A DNA stretch of 64,000 bases from an uncultured Aquimarina sp. (GTDB lineage Bacteria > Bacteroidota > Bacteroidia > Flavobacteriales > Flavobacteriaceae), in assembly GCA_947495425.1 (NCBI GenBank), contig CANLYR010000007.1, positions 94,421 to 158,420 of the forward strand, read 5' to 3'. The notes under the pieces were generated by a model. It saw nothing but the letters and a program-made list of their open reading frames with translations, did no database searches and was not told the DNA's origin. Both the position numbers and the translations under genes were made by a program. Positions 19,808 to 29,294 of the stretch are shown in pieces; the first letter of the stretch is position 1, and each line of letters begins with the position of its first letter.

Positions 19808-21397
19808 TTATTCTTCAAGAAGATCTTCTACAAAGTAAAGTAATTCTTTTCGATTATACTCTTTTGGAAAGGATTTGCCTTCAATTAAAATTTCTGGAGT
19901 AAAGTTTTTATGATGTAACTTACACCACTCGTTCTGTATTTTTAGGATATCAAAAAAATCTTGATTGTGACAAAGATCCCATTTTTGAAGCCATTCATCC
20001 CTTTTTAAATTGATATAAGCATCATGCATCGCTGTAATACATTTTTCTTCACCTTCCTTGTGATACAATTCTATTAGACGGGCTGTTATTTTAGTACTCG
20101 GGTTATCTTGCATTGCTGCAGGTACATTGAACCGTATGATAATCTGTACTTTTTCGAGATTACGTTGCAAGATTTCCTCTACAAGCGTGTGTGTTTCTTT
20201 ACAGTGCCCACATGCAGGATTAGTGATGATGGTAATACTTAATTTTGGATTTTGCGCTTTATCTCCTAAAACGATTTCATTAGGATCAATACTACCTTTG
20301 GGGAGTATATCGGATTTAGATAAAAGTGTTTCAAATATGAAGTAATTTCGTTTAAATTTATAATGATCTATTTTTAGGTTCTTGAATTCGATCTCTTTTT
20401 TGAGGAGAGGGAAAATGTAGGACCAGCCAGCAGACATGATTGTAAAAGAAAACAAAATTGTAACCAAAGCAATCAAATCAAACGATATTTCTTTATAAGA
20501 AAACCCCAATGCATAAATTGATACACTTTGCAGCCATAATACGCCAACAATACATAAGCAAAGTACACACCAGCTTTTTACAACTCTAAATTGATAAAAA
20601 ATTGAATATAATGTAATAGGTATAGAGGCGAAGGTAAGTGTGTATAGTAGGTCATAACTTTGGTCAAGAAGAGACAATAGGAAGCAAGAGAATAACATTC
20701 CGATAAAATATACAAGGGATAGATCACTTAGTTTAATATTCTGGAAAATAGTTGCTCCTTTTGAGTTCAAAACTGCATCACAATTTACATTTTTTTGACC
20801 AGCAGCGCATAACTTATCTACAGTTGTTGATTGTACTCCCAATTCTTTAATAACGATAAAGATACTAAATGCCAAACCGGCATACGATAATATATAAAAT
20901 ATTAATTCTGAAAGTGTTGGCCTTAAAATTATAAATAAACCTATAAAAAATAGTATCGAAAAGATGACAGCAACTTTACGGAGTATTTTATTTTTTCTGT
21001 TTAAAACTGATTCGCTGTTATCTTCTTTGGGTTCAATAACTAATATGATTCCTGACCAGATGTCTAAAAATTCTTGTTCAGACAAGACTTGAGTATGGTC
21101 TCGACTAAATATCAAATTAATTTGATCATTTTTTCTTTTAAATAGTACAAAATGTTCACCCGTATCATTTTTTATCTGCGTAATAAAATCTGCATCTAAT
21201 TGCGATAGTGTTTCGATATTAGTTGGTACTTGGGCGGCTAAATTTTCAATAGAAAAATGATCAAGTACTCCGGTAAGCGCATGTAAACTAGGATATGACG
21301 GATGACTTAGTAGTTGGAACTTAACCTCTTCTTCATCTATTGTAATTTTGTTTGTTTTTAATAATGAGTACAATAAGTAAACGATAGAATCTTTCAT
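19808..21397 (-). CDS. VKOR-thioredoxin fusion with degenerate C39-like N-terminus
   Basis: 529-residue membrane oxidoreductase. Residues 1-130 resemble a C39-type fold (SHPSYPSLHALTGVLDHF, GEHFVLF) but lack the active Cys, so it may bind rather than cut peptides. Five membrane helices follow, with the VKOR pattern: a Cys pair in LCAAGQKNVNCDAVLNSK and the redox CxxC in WCVLCLC. The C-terminal DsbA/thioredoxin domain has CGHC in NPACGHCKE. It would form disulfides in substrates outside the cytoplasm, with quinone as acceptor (family knowledge). It is the first gene of the export cassette, so the exported peptide is probably disulfide-bonded (inference). Confidence 0.85.
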   Translation of the reverse strand: MKDSIVYLLYSLLKTNKITIDEEEVKFQLLSHPSYPSLHALTGVLDHFSIENLAAQVPTNIETLSQLDADFITQIKNDTGEHFVLFKRKNDQINLIFSRDHTQVLSEQEFLDIWSGIILVIEPKEDNSESVLNRKNKILRKVAVIFSILFFIGLFIILRPTLSELIFYILSYAGLAFSIFIVIKELGVQSTTVDKLCAAGQKNVNCDAVLNSKGATIFQNIKLSDLSLVYFIGMLFSCFLLSLLDQSYDLLYTLTFASIPITLYSIFYQFRVVKSWCVLCLCIVGVLWLQSVSIYALGFSYKEISFDLIALVTILFSFTIMSAGWSYIFPLLKKEIEFKNLKIDHYKFKRNYFIFETLLSKSDILPKGSIDPNEIVLGDKAQNPKLSITIITNPACGHCKETHTLVEEILQRNLEKVQIIIRFNVPAAMQDNPSTKITARLIELYHKEGEEKCITAMHDAYINLKRDEWLQKWDLCHNQDFFDILKIQNEWCKLHHKNFTPEILIEGKSFPKEYNRKELLYFVEDLLEE

Positions 21398-21731
21398 TTG
21401 TGCGATAATATTAGATTGATAATGATTTTAAGATTCTTAAAAGTAATATTTTATCCATTATAAAAGAATATAAGTTTTAAGAAATACTACATCATTATAT
21501 GATTCAATTTACAAATCTTTAACAGTAATAGATTCAGTACGATAAGCTAAGAATATTACTTTAGTCTTTATAACTACTCTTTTTTGAAAGCTTCTGGTAG
21601 AAGGGATATGTAATTTTCTGTTTTCTTATATAGCTTTTGTAGATAGAACTATTATACTAAATGATTAAAGAGTGCTTATCAAATAAACACTCTTTAATCA
21701 TAATGGCTAACTTAAAATAACGGGGGTAATA
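21398..21731. other. Intergenic region upstream of the export cassette
   Basis: I looked for a short leader-peptide gene on both strands. The open frames that start with ATG are all under 20 codons and none has a double-glycine motif. The only structure is the hairpin at 21663-21699. The promoter of the cassette must lie here, but no clear TAnnTTTG is seen close to the ATG. Confidence 0.5.
21663..21699 (-). terminator. Hairpin downstream of the susCDE-amylase operon
   Basis: Arms GATTAAAGAGTG and CACTCTTTAATC form a perfect 12-bp stem with a 13-base loop, 33 bases after the amylase stop. The T-tract behind it on the minus strand is weak (ATTTAGT). Confidence 0.6.
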
Positions 21732-23177
21732 TTATTCTTTTGCAACAGACCAAATTGCATATCCACCAGCAGGTGCATATAATATAGCATTTCCTTCACT
21801 ATCTGTAGTTGGAATGGCTCTGGAATTATCGGTATAATCAACCAAAGTCTTATTTATCCAATTGGTTTTGACAGTTTTTGTTTTTGTTTGTTTGCTTATA
21901 TTCATATACAAGATTAATCCTGGATTATCTTCGCTACCGCTTCTTTTCATGATATATTCATCCTTACTCGCTTCGATAATTTCTATATTGCCAACAGCTA
22001 GTGTATTATAAATTTGAATTAGAGTTTTAAGTTGTCCTTTAAAAGCTTCATAATCCAGATAAAAAATAGTAGGATATCCATCGTGAGTAAGCATGTATGA
22101 GTATGCTAATAATTTATTAGCATAACTAATTCTGTTATCCTGATTGGTCTCTTTTTCTGTATCATGATTAGCTACAAAAGTAACTGCATTACTCGGATCT
22201 AATTTTCTAAGCATATTATCAGCTTCTCCCAATGCAGTAAGATCTTTTGCTCTATCAAGCGTTTCATCTAATCTATAAAAACATGCAAAATCGAATGCGG
22301 GAGATCCTGATGCATCTACCCATTCTTTCAAAACTTTTTCATTACCATCAAAGTTTTCTCCAACAGAGAATCCACCAATTTTGTCATTCCATGCTTTTAC
22401 CCATTTTGGGGCAAAACTTTTGACATAATCAAAACGCCATCCATCAAACCCTAAAGATTTATAGAATTCTCCTACAGAATCATCCCTGCCCCATAACCAT
22501 TCTTGTACATAAGGTACTGCATGACTAAGATCTGTTTCGGCAAAAAACAATGCTCCTTCATCAGAGTCAACGATTCCATTAGGGTGGTAATGTTCAAAAT
22601 TTCTATTGAATTTCCCAGAAGCATTTCCGTTTTCTTCATTGAATAGACTAAATACCTCTGCATCTCTGTATGGATTATATTGTAATCCACCACCAGAATT
22701 ATGACCCATAACAATGTCTGCGATAACTTCAATATCATTATCATGGGATTTTTGGATCAAATTTTCTAATTCCTGTCTGGATCCGAAACGAGTTTCTACA
22801 CTATCTGATCCACGTTGACTAAATTCACCTACATCAAAATAATCCATAGGGTCGTACCCCATAGAAAATGATCCAGCAGCACCTTTACCAGGTGCAGGTA
22901 ACCAAATCCTATTGACTCCTGAAGCTGACCAATCTTCAATTTTTTCACCTATTACATTGTACCAATCACCAATAGGTTCTACATCCCAATAGAAAGCTTG
23001 CATCAATACGCCGGCGTCTTCTTTTTCAAATTGGGAAAGATCCATTTTTAAAAACTGACTTGTTACTTCACCGTCATTGGCAGTAGAATCATCGTCTTCT
23101 GAGCAACTAGAAAAATTAAAAGCAAGAGTTCCAATTAAAAGACCTGTTTTAATATAATATTTTGTGTTTTTCTTCAT
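21732..23177 (-). CDS. Alpha-amylase lipoprotein (GH13, archaeal GH13_7-like)
   Basis: Starch-cleaving lipoprotein with lipobox FSSC, probably on the cell surface beside the Sus complex. GH13 regions are visible: DIVMGHNSGG (region I), GWRFDYVK (nucleophile Asp), GENFD (acid/base Glu) and FVANHDTE (transition-state Asp). AFYWDV near the start, MGYDPMDYFD and TRFGSRQELENLI resemble the Pyrococcus/Thermococcus amylases of subfamily GH13_7 more than the usual Bacteroidota SusG. It is the last gene of the susC-susD-susE operon, 63 bases after susE. At 481 residues it lacks starch-binding modules. Confidence 0.92.
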   Translation of the reverse strand: MKKNTKYYIKTGLLIGTLAFNFSSCSEDDDSTANDGEVTSQFLKMDLSQFEKEDAGVLMQAFYWDVEPIGDWYNVIGEKIEDWSASGVNRIWLPAPGKGAAGSFSMGYDPMDYFDVGEFSQRGSDSVETRFGSRQELENLIQKSHDNDIEVIADIVMGHNSGGGLQYNPYRDAEVFSLFNEENGNASGKFNRNFEHYHPNGIVDSDEGALFFAETDLSHAVPYVQEWLWGRDDSVGEFYKSLGFDGWRFDYVKSFAPKWVKAWNDKIGGFSVGENFDGNEKVLKEWVDASGSPAFDFACFYRLDETLDRAKDLTALGEADNMLRKLDPSNAVTFVANHDTEKETNQDNRISYANKLLAYSYMLTHDGYPTIFYLDYEAFKGQLKTLIQIYNTLAVGNIEIIEASKDEYIMKRSGSEDNPGLILYMNISKQTKTKTVKTNWINKTLVDYTDNSRAIPTTDSEGNAILYAPAGGYAIWSVAKE

Positions 23178-23240
23178 AGTATTTTAAAATTTAGAGGTTG
23201 ATATGAAACAATCTCTTCAAATTTATCCCTTTAAAACATC

Positions 23241-24347
23241 TTAGTTCTTAACTAAAGTGAAACTATATACTCTAGGCGTACTAAAATCTAATGTTACGGT
23301 ATAGTTTCCTCCTTCATTGAGACTTAAATTATCACCGCCCTCTGATAAAGAAGCCGGATCTCCGCCATAATTTAAATCCCATGCATCATTGGCTCTAAAT
23401 TTGAACTCATTTGAGGTCATATTTAGAGTTTGTTCCCAAACTTTAGTTGTTTGGTTGTATATCAAATCTGTATCTGCAGTACCTATAGGATCAGCATCAC
23501 TAGGCCATCCATTTGGTGTAGCTGCACCAGTAATAGCCCAATCAGTTTTAGTTAGCGTATATGTAAGTGCTTCAATATCTACATTGATTTTATAATATCC
23601 CGCTGTTGCTACTACTATGTTCTTACTAGCCGCATCTTGTAATAAAGTGCCTGAAGTGCCAGAATCGTTGACGTCTCCATAGTTTCCTTCAAAATCATCA
23701 CTAGTAGTTGGTGTAATTTTAAAATTTGAATTATCGTTTGCAAAGTAGACATATCCTTCAAATTTTGAGCTTGTAAAACTTTCTGCTGCAAGAGTTGGAG
23801 TTAAAGGATCAGAAGGTTTCCAGTTTGCACCATATCCACTAGCTTCTGCATAATCACCTGGTAACCATAATTTTGGTACTTCTGTAGAGTAAGGAGTCAA
23901 TGTTAGTATTATAATTCTTGAACTTTTTTCTAAACCACCATTAGTTCCGACAGATGAAATTATACGTATTTCCAACGCTCCTTCTTCTTGGGCATTTAGT
24001 CCTGATTTGATAGCCAATGTATTTAGTTCTGAAACTGTCCATGTAAATGAACGATCAACAGTTACACCAGCCGTTTGAGGTTCTTCAAATCCAGTGCCAC
24101 CAGCTGCAGCTTCAAGGGTATATAGAATAGGCGTTTGTAATGAATAATCAACATCTTCCCATACTATAGTTACTGCTTGATCTGATTCATTTTCTTTATT
24201 TAGCGTAACTGTTGAATTTGCAGTTACTATTTGCGGTCCTTGTACAAGTTCTTCCTGAATTACAAATGTAGGCTCTTCATCTTCTAAACAAGAATTTAAG
24301 CAAAATACTGATAAACAAGTAATTATTAAAATTGATATCTTTTTCAT
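23241..24347 (-). CDS. susE: SusE/SusF-type starch-binding lipoprotein
   Basis: Surface lipoprotein that binds maltodextrins beside SusCD. Starting at the ATG at 24347 gives MKKISILIITCLSVFCLNSC with lipobox LNSC; the longer frame to 24392 adds 15 residues with no signal and overlaps susD. An N-terminal SusE domain (VTANSTVTLNKENESDQAVT) is followed by two SusE/F carbohydrate-binding modules. Their repeated pattern is W-L-P-G-D-Y near residue 160 and a PNGWPSDADPIG stretch near residue 280. It is the third gene of the operon. Confidence 0.88.
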   Translation of the reverse strand: MKKISILIITCLSVFCLNSCLEDEEPTFVIQEELVQGPQIVTANSTVTLNKENESDQAVTIVWEDVDYSLQTPILYTLEAAAGGTGFEEPQTAGVTVDRSFTWTVSELNTLAIKSGLNAQEEGALEIRIISSVGTNGGLEKSSRIIILTLTPYSTEVPKLWLPGDYAEASGYGANWKPSDPLTPTLAAESFTSSKFEGYVYFANDNSNFKITPTTSDDFEGNYGDVNDSGTSGTLLQDAASKNIVVATAGYYKINVDIEALTYTLTKTDWAITGAATPNGWPSDADPIGTADTDLIYNQTTKVWEQTLNMTSNEFKFRANDAWDLNYGGDPASLSEGGDNLSLNEGGNYTVTLDFSTPRVYSFTLVKN

Positions 24348-24378
24348 GACTGTATAAATTAAATTTTTCAATAGTTTT

Positions 24379-26064
24379 TTAGAATCCATCATTTTGTCCT
24401 AGGTTAGGATTCGCTGACCTACTCGAAGCAGGAACTGGATAAACGTTAAATTTTGCATCAATCGCGGTTCCGTTTAGCAATCCACCCTTAAACGACCAAG
24501 TATAGTCGCCGCCAGTATAAAGCCCGAATCTAATTAAATCTTGTCTTCTGTGTGCTTCCCAATGTAATTCTCTGGCTCGTTCTTCTAGAATAAGATTGTT
24601 CTCCTGATCTAGATTGGTAGCTAGCAAATCAGTATCTGTAATGTTTGCTGTAGTATTATTAAAAGCTCGCTCTCTTAATCTATTTATATATTGTGTAGCG
24701 GTTGCGATGTCGCCACCACCACCTCTGAGGTGTGCTTCGGCATACATGAGATAAACATCCGCAAGTCTGAATAACGGGAAATCTGTATCGACAAAAGTCT
24801 GATCCTGTCCTGCCTGCCCCATAGAAGTTATATTTGAGTATTTTGCCATTAAGTATCCCGAAGATCTATCTAATAAATCTGGTCCTATGGCGATCTCTCT
24901 TTCTCTAGGTGGTGTAGGAGTTGCTGGGGGATCAATAGGAACATCAAATTTTACAAGTGTATTTCTTTCATCATTGTCAAATAAAGGGTCTTCGAAGGTG
25001 AAAGATAATTCTTGTCGAACTCTAAATAAGTTTTCGAATCCTACTACTCCAAAGTCTGCTGGTGCAGGTCTAAAATTACCATCGGGATTTTGTTGCCCTT
25101 GCATAATGATAGAAGCACCTCCAAAATTACGTACCGATATACCATCTGCAATCACCGGAAAAATTATTTCATTTTGAGCTCCATTGGTATCATTATCTGC
25201 ATTAAAATTATTCAAGTAGTCTGGGGTAAGACTGTATCCACTATTGATAATTTCTTGGCACACTCTTAAACAATCCTCAAAACGACCATTACCTTCTCCC
25301 AAATATACCTCTGCATTAAGATACAGTTTGGCAAGAATCATTTTGGCTACTCCTTTATTTGCTCTACCATATTGTGTTGCATTACCAGGGTTTACATCCA
25401 GAAGGTCAGCCTCAGCGGTTAGTAATTCTGTTTCGATATATGAAAACAAATCCTCACCTGCAATCTCTGGAACTCTTGTAAATCCTACGGCGTCGTTTTC
25501 TGTGGCAAAAGGTGCTCTTCTAAAAAGATCAAGCAAATGATAGTTTGCCAGTGCTCTTAATACTCTCGCTTCTGCTCTATAGGTTCTAATTGCTGTCCTT
25601 GTTGATTCGTCTTCACCTCTTTCATCTAATTTCCCTGCAGTAGTTTGTCTCAAAAATTCATTTGCCAAAGCAATTTCAAAAGTTGCTCTTGCCCAAAATC
25701 CGAGTACGATTACGTTATTGGCATCCCAACTATTTCTTTGTATTTGTCGAATTCCCTGATCATTTTCAAAATTCCATAAGACTTCATCAGAAGCTAAACT
25801 TTGTAAATTAAAAAGCCCCCGAATATAATTACCGGTACCTGCATCTATTCCGGCAAGATTTGACTCACCTGGGTCATCAAGCCCCACCACAGAAAAATTT
25901 GAATACACTCCAGCAATGGCTCTATCGTAACCACCTGGTTGGCTAAACACATCTTCTGCTAGTAAATCATCATCGTCTTCTAGCTCAATATTAAGGTCTC
26001 CTTCGCATGAGCTTAAAACCCCAATACAAATAAATGCGTATAAGAAAGATTTATATATTTTCAT
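24379..26064 (-). CDS. susD: SusD-family nutrient-binding lipoprotein
   Basis: RagB/SusD outer-membrane lipoprotein that lids the SusC transporter and holds the oligosaccharide. The lipobox is LSSC. TPR-like helices and the C-terminal SusD domain are evident: ADVYLMYAEAHLRGGG, INRLRERA and ERARELHWEAHRRQDLIRFG are the standard RagB/SusD end motifs. At 561 residues it is full length. It lies 11 bases after susC, so it is certainly co-transcribed. Confidence 0.95.
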   Translation of the reverse strand: MKIYKSFLYAFICIGVLSSCEGDLNIELEDDDDLLAEDVFSQPGGYDRAIAGVYSNFSVVGLDDPGESNLAGIDAGTGNYIRGLFNLQSLASDEVLWNFENDQGIRQIQRNSWDANNVIVLGFWARATFEIALANEFLRQTTAGKLDERGEDESTRTAIRTYRAEARVLRALANYHLLDLFRRAPFATENDAVGFTRVPEIAGEDLFSYIETELLTAEADLLDVNPGNATQYGRANKGVAKMILAKLYLNAEVYLGEGNGRFEDCLRVCQEIINSGYSLTPDYLNNFNADNDTNGAQNEIIFPVIADGISVRNFGGASIIMQGQQNPDGNFRPAPADFGVVGFENLFRVRQELSFTFEDPLFDNDERNTLVKFDVPIDPPATPTPPREREIAIGPDLLDRSSGYLMAKYSNITSMGQAGQDQTFVDTDFPLFRLADVYLMYAEAHLRGGGGDIATATQYINRLRERAFNNTTANITDTDLLATNLDQENNLILEERARELHWEAHRRQDLIRFGLYTGGDYTWSFKGGLLNGTAIDAKFNVYPVPASSRSANPNLGQNDGF

Positions 26065-26075
26065 TGCTACTATTT

Positions 26076-29000
26076 TTAGTATTTATAATTAACTCCAAAT
26101 AAAAAGGTACGACCTCTTGGAAATATTGATTGATCACGACCATCATTTTGTATTTCTGGATCAAGACCAGAATAATTTGTTATCACAAAAGCATTTTGAA
26201 CGCCTGTCCACACACGCAAACTAGATACTCCTTTCATTAAATCTCTAAAAGTATATCCCAAAGTAATGTTCTCCATTCGCACAAATGATGCGTCTTCAAC
26301 ATAAAAATCAGAAAGTATCACATCAGGAGTACTTACAAAGTCACTCTCTAATAGGGAGGTTGGTGCATTGTTAAAGATATTTCTAAATAAATTACCTTCC
26401 TGTGCATTTGCAGAGCTTACGTTATTATAAACATCGTTACCAATGCTGGCACGTAGATTAAAACTAAAATCAAAGTTGTAAAAACTAAGATTAGATTGTA
26501 GTCCCATTATAATATCCGGAGCGGGTTTTCCTGCAACATACCTGTCATCATTATCGACTACACCATCACCATTGAGATCTGCATAGGCACCTTCAATTGG
26601 TCTCCCATTGGAGTCGTATATCTGGGCAAATGTAAAGAATGAGAAAGGAGCCTCGCCTTGTCTTTGTAGTTGAACGTTGTTTCCTGTACCACCATCGATA
26701 CCACCAATAACAATATCCTGACCGAATGCTAATTCTTCGATTTCTTGATCGATGTATGTGATATTATAGCTTAAGTTCCAATTAACATTTTGATTTCTAA
26801 TGATTTCTGTATTGACAGAAAATTCAATACCTTCTGTGACAAATTTACCTATGTTTTGGAATCCTTGATTCGAGAAGTTAACGGCATCAGGTACTGGAGC
26901 TTGAGAAAGCAGGTCATCAGACTCTTTTCTAAAAATATCCATAGAACCGCTGATACGATCATTCCAAAAGCCGTAATCCAAACCGATATTGTATTCAGTA
27001 ATTTTTTCCCACTCGATTTCTTCATTTCTAAATTGCGCCTGAACAATATTAATGACTTCACCGTTAAGAATGTATTGTGTGTTGGGGTTACTCCCTCTAT
27101 AACGGTTGACATAGGCATACGCTTGGTCGATATCTTGTTGTCCTGTAATACCGTATCCTAATCTCAATCTTAAATTACTTATAGTAGCAGAGTTTTGTAG
27201 AAAATTCTCTTCACTAATTTGCCATCCAAATGATGCAGCAGGGAAATATCCCCACCGATTATCTTCGCTAAATCTTGAAGTACCGTCTTGACGTATAGAG
27301 GCGGTTAAAAAGTATTTACTATTAAATTTTAAGTTTGCTCTGGCAAAATAGGCTAGTAAAACTACGTCTGGATTAATTGTTCTCTCAGGCAGTCTATTGG
27401 GGTCACGTTGATCTTCGGTTTTAAATTCTTCTACTTCAAATTTTTGATATGAATACCCAGCGGTGGTTTCTATATCCAAATCGCCAATATTCTTATTATA
27501 TACCAAATAGGCATCCAATAGGTCATTTTTTGCAGTGAAATCAGTATCAGATTTGAATCCATTGAATTCTCCAAACTCTGATCGAAACGTATTTGCACTT
27601 TCTGTAGGACGTTCTTCAAATCTTTTCGTTTCGCTGGTATCCATACCTAAATTTAAAACAGCTCTTAAATCAGGTAAGAAATGTAATTTATAATCTAATT
27701 TTACATTTCCAAAATAGCGCCTTACATTAGCAATATTTCTAGTTTGGAGCAATCTGGCAACTGGATTTCGAGGTATATTAGGTCTTGCAAAACCCTCTGC
27801 ATTCAAATATTCAAAAAACCCTCCATATGGAGAAGAAGCGTCAAAAACAGGTTGAGTAGGATCAAATATGATCGCATCCTTTTCTACGTTTGCTGCAAAT
27901 CTATTCTTCTCAAAATTAAGGTTTGCATTCACATCAATTCTTAAGTGATTATTAAATAACCTGGGATTCAAAGAAATTGAGGTGTTCGTTCTTTCAAATT
28001 TTGAAGTTTTTCTAAGCCCTTCTTGATCTGCTCGTCCAATAGATATTCTTGTCGGAAGTACTTTTAACAATGAACCGCTAAGTGAAAGGTTATGAATTGA
28101 AGAAAATGCATCTCTGTATATTTCATCTTGCCAATCGGTATTCGCATTTCCGAGTTCACCAACCCTATCAGGAAATCTTTCAGTAATTAGAGCTCGATAT
28201 TCATCTGATGAAAAAACATCCACAGTTCTATTTGCTGTTGTAATACTAGTTTGGGTATCTAGATTGATACTCAACTTTTTCTTACCTTTTTTTGTAGTGA
28301 TAATAATAACTCCATTGGCACCTCGATTACCATAAATTGCAGCGGCAGATGCATCTTTTAAAATAGAGAATGATTCTATGTCATTTGGATTAATTGATGA
28401 CAGTACTGATCTGGCACCGTTATCTTCGTCTCCTGGATCATTTATAGGCAAACCATCAATAACAATGAGTGCATCGTTTGATGCGTTTAAAGATGCGCCA
28501 CCTCTAATACGTATTTGTGAGTTTCCTGCGGGCCCTCCATTTGTATTAATATTCACACCTGCAACACGACCTGTAAATAAATTTTCTGCTGTTACATTGT
28601 TTCCAGTATTAAAATCCTTGGACGTCACCAAGGCTACCGATCCTGTTAAGTCTTTTTTTCTGGTGTTTCCATATCCTACAACGACTACTTGTTCGAGCTC
28701 TGCTGCATCTTCTTCTAATGCAATATTTATAGTGGTTTGGCCAGTATATATAACTTCTTTGGCTATAAGCCCTACATATGAATATGTTAATATGTCTCCA
28801 TTATTAACATTATTTATGGTGTAGTTACCATTAAAATCTGATGTAGCCCCGTTTGTTGTCCCCACAACGATGATATTTACACCAGGAATGGGTTGACCAT
28901 TTCCTGCATCGGTGACTGTTCCCTGAACAGTAGATTGTGCAAAAAAGCTCATCGGTATCAACCACAATAAAAACAATGCGCTTTTTGTAAATGTTTTCAT
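26076..29000 (-). CDS. susC: SusC-family TonB-dependent transporter
   Basis: Outer-membrane beta-barrel importing maltodextrins with energy from TonB. Order: signal peptide (SFFAQ), CarboxypepD_reg-like domain (VQGTVTDAGNGQPIPGVNI), TonB box region (EQVVVVGYG), plug domain (LIVIDGLPINDPG, YGNRGANGVIIITTKKG) and a barrel ending in TFLFGVNYKY with terminal aromatic residue. At 974 residues it is typical. It heads the operon susC-susD-susE-amylase, and a LacI-type palindrome lies about 110 bases upstream of its ATG. Confidence 0.96.
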   Translation of the reverse strand: MKTFTKSALFLLWLIPMSFFAQSTVQGTVTDAGNGQPIPGVNIIVVGTTNGATSDFNGNYTINNVNNGDILTYSYVGLIAKEVIYTGQTTINIALEEDAAELEQVVVVGYGNTRKKDLTGSVALVTSKDFNTGNNVTAENLFTGRVAGVNINTNGGPAGNSQIRIRGGASLNASNDALIVIDGLPINDPGDEDNGARSVLSSINPNDIESFSILKDASAAAIYGNRGANGVIIITTKKGKKKLSINLDTQTSITTANRTVDVFSSDEYRALITERFPDRVGELGNANTDWQDEIYRDAFSSIHNLSLSGSLLKVLPTRISIGRADQEGLRKTSKFERTNTSISLNPRLFNNHLRIDVNANLNFEKNRFAANVEKDAIIFDPTQPVFDASSPYGGFFEYLNAEGFARPNIPRNPVARLLQTRNIANVRRYFGNVKLDYKLHFLPDLRAVLNLGMDTSETKRFEERPTESANTFRSEFGEFNGFKSDTDFTAKNDLLDAYLVYNKNIGDLDIETTAGYSYQKFEVEEFKTEDQRDPNRLPERTINPDVVLLAYFARANLKFNSKYFLTASIRQDGTSRFSEDNRWGYFPAASFGWQISEENFLQNSATISNLRLRLGYGITGQQDIDQAYAYVNRYRGSNPNTQYILNGEVINIVQAQFRNEEIEWEKITEYNIGLDYGFWNDRISGSMDIFRKESDDLLSQAPVPDAVNFSNQGFQNIGKFVTEGIEFSVNTEIIRNQNVNWNLSYNITYIDQEIEELAFGQDIVIGGIDGGTGNNVQLQRQGEAPFSFFTFAQIYDSNGRPIEGAYADLNGDGVVDNDDRYVAGKPAPDIIMGLQSNLSFYNFDFSFNLRASIGNDVYNNVSSANAQEGNLFRNIFNNAPTSLLESDFVSTPDVILSDFYVEDASFVRMENITLGYTFRDLMKGVSSLRVWTGVQNAFVITNYSGLDPEIQNDGRDQSIFPRGRTFLFGVNYKY

Positions 29001-29032
29001 AAAATTAAATTAGTTTTTGATTGTTTTAACTC

Positions 29033-29064
29033 TTACATTTTCACTTTCCTGCAACCAAAGTATG
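29033..29064. promoter_or_regulatory. susC upstream element shared with the sugar transporter gene
   Basis: The plus strand carries ATTTTCACTTTC followed by C-T-G-CAAC and AAAGT. A nearly identical stretch is found at 30371-30400. On the minus strand it overlaps TACTTTG at 29062-29056, one base short of a -7 consensus. It could be the core promoter of susC or a regulator site. Confidence 0.4.
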
Positions 29065-29108
29065 TAAATTTTATGTTAATTTTAAGGTGTGGTTTACCCA
29101 TAGCGTTA

Positions 29109-29122
29109 CGCAAACGTTTTCG
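29109..29122. promoter_or_regulatory. LacI-type operator upstream of susC
   Basis: CGCAAACGTTTTCG is an almost perfect palindrome with the central CG typical of LacI/PurR-family operators. It lies between susC and the divergent lacI-family gene, so it is probably the site of the regulator encoded at 29295. Confidence 0.55.
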
Positions 29123-29294
29123 TGTGGAAAACTTTTAGAAGTTCGTCAAAATTTTAAGTAGAATTGTAACCATATGATATATTTTCGCTACAAATTTTAG
29201 CTTTTGAATAAAAAAGTAGGCAGATGAAATAAGTTGTAGTACTTTACGTTAATGCCGATCACATATTTTTTGAAAATCACATTAAGTTACACAG

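Noticed and set aside
21398..21731. Double-glycine leader peptide gene for the C39 exporter
   Set aside because: ATG frames on both strands are shorter than 20 codons and lack a GG motif.
28378..28824. 148-codon plus-strand frame
   Set aside because: Shadow of the susC plug-domain region; composition is low-complexity Ser/Pro/Thr.
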